DNA from: Tolumonas sp008015085 | GTDB lineage: Bacteria > Pseudomonadota > Gammaproteobacteria > Enterobacterales > Aeromonadaceae | Assembly (NCBI GenBank): GCA_029265125.1 | Contig: JAJUJX010000012.1 | Coordinates: forward strand, 20,523 to 84,522 | DNA: 64,000 nt | Direction of reading: 5' to 3' | In this document: positions 61,298-64,000 of the stretch, one piece after another | How positions within the stretch are numbered: the stretch's first letter is position 1 | How the letters are laid out: the number at the start of each line of letters is the position of its first letter | Notes under the pieces: model-generated | Seen by the model: only the letters and a program-made list of their open reading frames with translations | What the model was told of the DNA's origin: nothing | The model's database searches: none | Position numbers and translations under genes: made by a program

Positions 61298-62116
61298 ATG
61301 ACAAAACATCTGAATAAAGACACGACTATTTGTATGTCACTGGCGGCAAGACCCAGTAATTTTGGCACGCGGTTTCATAACTATTTATATGATGCATTAG
61401 ATCTGGATTATTTATACAAAGCTTTTACCACAACTGATCTCAAATCTGCGATTGGTGGTGTACGCGCATTAGGCGTTCGTGGCTGTGCGATCTCGATGCC
61501 ATTTAAAGAAGCCTGTATTCCAATGGTGGATGAGTTGGATCCCTCTGCCAAATCAATTAACTCCGTAAATACCATTGTTAACACCGATGGCTATTTGAAA
61601 GCCTATAACACCGACTATATCGCGATTGCCAAATTACTGGCCCAATACCAAGTGCCGAATGATTTCGTTTTTGCCTTAAAAGGCAGCGGTGGCATGGCTA
61701 AAGCGGTTGCTTGTGCTTTGCGCGATGCGGGGTTTAAGAAAGGTTACATCGTCGCCATTGAAGAGAAAACCGGCAAACAACTCGCGGAATTATGTGGCTT
61801 TGAATGGAAGTTAACAATGGACGGCATACAAGCCGATCTGTTGATCAATGCCACGCCGATTGGTATGTCGGGCGGGCCAGACAGTGACAAATTGGCGTAT
61901 AACGAAGCTGAAGTGCAGCAGGCTAAGGTCATTTTTGATGTGGTCGCACTGCCAGCAGAAACACCATTGATCCGTTATGCCAAATCACAAAATAAAACCG
62001 TGATCACCGGCTCTGAAGTATTTGCCATTCAAGCCGTTGAGCAATTTGCGTTATACACCGGCATTCGCCCTGACGATGAATTATTCCGTCAGGCGGCGAA
62101 ATATTCCCGGGAATAA
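61298..62116 (+). CDS. Shikimate 5-dehydrogenase-like protein (SdhL/HI0607 type)
   Basis: 272 residues of the AroE superfamily. The catalytic Lys and Asp are kept (SMPFKEACIPMVDEL and AYNTDYIAI), and NADP-binding GSGGMAKAVACAL is clear. It lacks the usual AroE SVTxPxK motif and matches the HI0607 group, which has very low shikimate activity and an unknown substrate. Paired with the PTS gene that follows (102-bp gap), suggesting oxidation or reduction of a sugar acid or cyclitol. Confidence 0.85.
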   Translation: MTKHLNKDTTICMSLAARPSNFGTRFHNYLYDALDLDYLYKAFTTTDLKSAIGGVRALGVRGCAISMPFKEACIPMVDELDPSAKSINSVNTIVNTDGYLKAYNTDYIAIAKLLAQYQVPNDFVFALKGSGGMAKAVACALRDAGFKKGYIVAIEEKTGKQLAELCGFEWKLTMDGIQADLLINATPIGMSGGPDSDKLAYNEAEVQQAKVIFDVVALPAETPLIRYAKSQNKTVITGSEVFAIQAVEQFALYTGIRPDDELFRQAAKYSRE

Positions 62117-62218
62117 CTGTTCCGTCAGCCGATTTAAAAACGACAAGCACAGCAGAGACAGTGAAGTACTGACGTGCTTGTTATTCAGCAAACCAAAAAT
62201 AAACCAAAGGTGTCCCCC

Positions 62219-63598
62219 ATGAGCAAACGTATTGTTGCTGTAACCGCCTGTCCAACCGGTGTTGCCCATACTTTTATGGCAGCCGAAGCATTAGAAGAAG
62301 AAGCGAAAAAACGAGGGTATTGGATAAAAGTAGAAACGCGAGGTTCTGTCGGCGCTAAAAATGCGTTAACCACCGAAGAGATCGCCCAGGCGGATATTGT
62401 GATTATTGCTGCCGATATCGAACTCGATCTGTCCCGCTTTGCCGGTAAAAAACTCTACAAAACCAGCACCGGTGCGGCACTGAAAAAGACGGCGCAAGAA
62501 ATTGATCATGCCCTGACGACACAAACAGTGTTTAAAGGGAATTCAGCAACAACCCCATCTCATTCTGGCAAAGCGGAGTTACCCGGTGTATACAAACATT
62601 TGATGACCGGTGTTTCACACATGCTGCCGTTGGTCGTCGCGGGTGGTTTATGTATTGCCCTTTCATTTGTCTTTGGCATCACCGCATTTAAAGAACCAGG
62701 CACCTTAGCTGCCGCGTTAATGCAGATCGGTGGCGGCGCCGGTGCTTTTGGTTTGATGGTGCCCGTACTAGCGGGGTTCATCGCCTTTTCAATTGCTGAC
62801 CGGCCAGGTCTGGCTCCGGGTTTGATCGGCGGTATGTTGGCGACCTCAGCAGGCGCAGGTTTTCTTGGCGGGATAGTCGCAGGCTTCCTTGGCGGTTATA
62901 GCGCTAAATTTGTTGCCGATAATGTTAAATTGCCGCAAACCATGGAAGCGTTAAAGCCTATTTTGATCATCCCGCTGATCTCAAGTCTAGTGACCGGGCT
63001 GACCATGATCTATGTCGTCGGTGGCCCGGTAGCGGCAGCCATGGCTGGGCTAACGCACTTCCTCGCTGGCATGACTTCTGCGAATGCCGTTTTGCTCGGG
63101 GTTATTCTGGGGGCAATGCAGTGTTTCGATTTGGGTGGTCCGGTCAATAAAGCGGCGTATACCTTTGGTGTTGGTTTGTTAGCCTCTCAATCATACCTTC
63201 CGATGGCGGCGATTATGGCCGCAGGTATGGTTCCCGCCTTGGGTATGGGGGTAGCGACCTTTGTTGCCCGCGATAAATTCACCGAAGCTGAACGCGAAGC
63301 CGGTAAAGCCTCTTTCGTTTTAGGTTTGTGTTTTATCTCTGAAGGTGCGATCCCGTTTGCGGCACGCGACCCGATGCGAGTTATTCCATCGACTATGGCG
63401 GGCGGTGCATTAGCCGGCGCGCTGTCTATGTTGTTCGGTTGCACCTTGATGGCACCCCATGGCGGTCTGTTTGTGTTAGCCATTCCAAATGCAGTAGGTC
63501 ATGTTGGCATGTATCTGATTGCGATTGCTGCAGGTACCGCACTGACCGGCTTAATGTATGCGGTGCTGAAACCAGCCATGGAAGTTCAGGAAGCGTAA
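62219..63598 (+). CDS. PTS fructose-type EIIBC component
   Basis: 459 residues. EIIB domain (1-100) with phosphorylation Cys11 in VTACPTGVAHTF, a linker, then a membrane EIIC domain (about 120-455) with the fructose-family motif GFISEGAIPFAARDPMR. No EIIA or HPr domain, so these come from elsewhere. The ATG at 62219 has an AAAGGTG site; the upstream in-frame start at 62174 is not conserved. In one transcript with the preceding dehydrogenase-like gene. Substrate unknown. Confidence 0.9.
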   Translation: MSKRIVAVTACPTGVAHTFMAAEALEEEAKKRGYWIKVETRGSVGAKNALTTEEIAQADIVIIAADIELDLSRFAGKKLYKTSTGAALKKTAQEIDHALTTQTVFKGNSATTPSHSGKAELPGVYKHLMTGVSHMLPLVVAGGLCIALSFVFGITAFKEPGTLAAALMQIGGGAGAFGLMVPVLAGFIAFSIADRPGLAPGLIGGMLATSAGAGFLGGIVAGFLGGYSAKFVADNVKLPQTMEALKPILIIPLISSLVTGLTMIYVVGGPVAAAMAGLTHFLAGMTSANAVLLGVILGAMQCFDLGGPVNKAAYTFGVGLLASQSYLPMAAIMAAGMVPALGMGVATFVARDKFTEAEREAGKASFVLGLCFISEGAIPFAARDPMRVIPSTMAGGALAGALSMLFGCTLMAPHGGLFVLAIPNAVGHVGMYLIAIAAGTALTGLMYAVLKPAMEVQEA

Positions 63599-63619
63599 CT
63601 TAAATTAGTGTGTCCTTTT

Positions 63620-63646
63620 CCCCGGCTGAATAATCCGGGGCTTTTT
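63620..63646 (+). terminator. Intrinsic terminator of the PTS operon
   Basis: CCCCGG (63620-63625) pairs with CCGGGG (63635-63640), followed by CTTTTT. Confidence 0.9.
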
Positions 63647-63760
63647 GAGTAACCGATGAAAGAAACCGAGACAAGGGAAAAACATTAAGCCAAGTAAAGC
63701 GATGCTTCTTGTTGATGTCATAAGGGTTTGCTGAGCTTTCATTTTTGTTACTGTGTAGCT

Positions 63761-63796
63761 AAAAAGAGAACACTGACATCGTGATTCTCTTTTTTA
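63761..63796. terminator. Second strong hairpin, terminator-like on both strands
   Basis: AAAAAGAGAA (63761-63770) pairs perfectly with TTCTCTTTTT (63785-63794); the stem extends by CAC/GTG with one bulge. T-tracts occur on both strands. It lies 115 bp after the PTS terminator with no gene between, so it may end a small RNA or isolate the IS element that follows. The rest of 63647-63860 shows no gene. Confidence 0.65.
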
Positions 63797-63860
63797 TTTC
63801 TAATATGCACCAAAGTGAAAAAATTTGAACGTTAGTGGTTTGTTCATGACGTAATTTTTA

Positions 63861-64000
63861 GAGTCTGTAAAATTTTCTGTGTAAGTGGCTGTTTATTGCT
63901 TACTGCGGTAAGCGGTCACCATACATAATAATGAATTGCTTCATGGCTGGTTTCCAGTCCCTTATCGGCATTGTCCATTTCTTCGCTATCTGATGTAAAG
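63861..64000 (-). mobile_element. IS256-family insertion sequence, one end (continues beyond the window)
   Basis: The boundary sequence GAGTCTGTAAAATTTTCTGT at 63861 is the style of terminal repeat found in IS256-family elements (GxxTCTGTxxAxAATTTTxTGT). It is followed by the 3' end of a transposase gene. The other end and any target duplication are outside the window. Confidence 0.78.
63900..64000 (-). CDS. IS256-family transposase, C-terminal part
   Basis: Minus-strand frame open from the window edge to TAA at 63900-63902. The last residues, IAKKWTMPIRDWKPAMKQF then IIMYGDRLPQ, match the conserved C-terminus of Mutator/IS256 transposases. The catalytic DDE residues lie outside the window. 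Confidence 0.82.
   Translation of the reverse strand, partial: LHQIAKKWTMPIRDWKPAMKQFIIMYGDRLPQ

Overview
The window is a chromosome segment of a facultative, metabolically versatile gammaproteobacterium of about 48-50% GC. Protein similarities recalled from memory (Alx, TrxC, HipA, MoaA leader, YbaN, YgbA, HI0607-like dehydrogenase) point to an Aeromonadales/Vibrionales-like organism, and a Tolumonas-type genome is plausible but not proven. No rRNA, tRNA or CRISPR array was seen.

Layout. 1-2933: a partial old-yellow-enzyme gene and an OFA-type MFS transporter, divergent from a PadR regulator with a textbook PadR operator between them. 3168-6188: glutathione-dependent formaldehyde oxidation (frmA, S-formylglutathione hydrolase) with a divergent LysR. 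6183-22030: about 16 kb on the minus strand devoted to nitrate assimilation and its molybdenum cofactor. It reads nasA-SUMT-nasT, then nrtA-nrtB-nrtD-nirB-nirD-moeA-moeB, then a Moco riboswitch and moaA-mobA-moaB-moaC-moaD-moaE. Both nitrate transcription units begin with a leader in which an ANTAR-type hexaloop hairpin overlaps a strong intrinsic terminator, so the ANTAR protein NasT probably controls nitrate uptake, nitrate and nitrite reduction and, by read-through, part of Moco synthesis.

22154-28148: a GFA protein, a LysE exporter, an Lrp regulator overlapping an Fe-S type uracil-DNA glycosylase, and cobalamin genes cbiA-cbiB-cobU-cobS. 28149-31329: a decayed MFS remnant and two toxin-antitoxin modules (hipBA with three operators at an exact 27-bp period, and mntA-hepT). 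31578-35888: a Fur-box-controlled siderophore-type ABC importer with an MFS protein in the same operon. 35943-43112: redox enzymes with LysR and ArsR regulators, then the cobalamin aminopropanol genes cobD and pduX and a ygbA homologue. 43291-46051: a Mn2+ (yybP-ykoY) riboswitch with alx, trxC, lipocalin blc and ybaN. 46052-47051: a gene-poor stretch with inverted repeats and an internally deleted dehydrogenase. 47147-51898: LysR regulators, a SRPBCC protein, an MDR-type reductase and an OYE.

51945-56563: a redox and arsenic island containing rhodanese, a redox-disulfide protein, an ArsP-like permease, a zinc-ribbon protein, an ECF sigma factor with a Cys-bearing C-terminus, a truncated phosphatase ORF, acr3 and arsR with a perfect operator. 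56684-58852: katG. 59260-63598: an SgrR-like regulator divergent from a shikimate-dehydrogenase-like gene and a fructose-type PTS EIIBC. The right edge enters an IS256-family element.

The most interesting features are the paired NasT leaders extending to Moco genes, the arsenic-linked ECF sigma factor, and the signal-peptide-like ORF overlapping the start of a carboxymuconolactone decarboxylase family gene.
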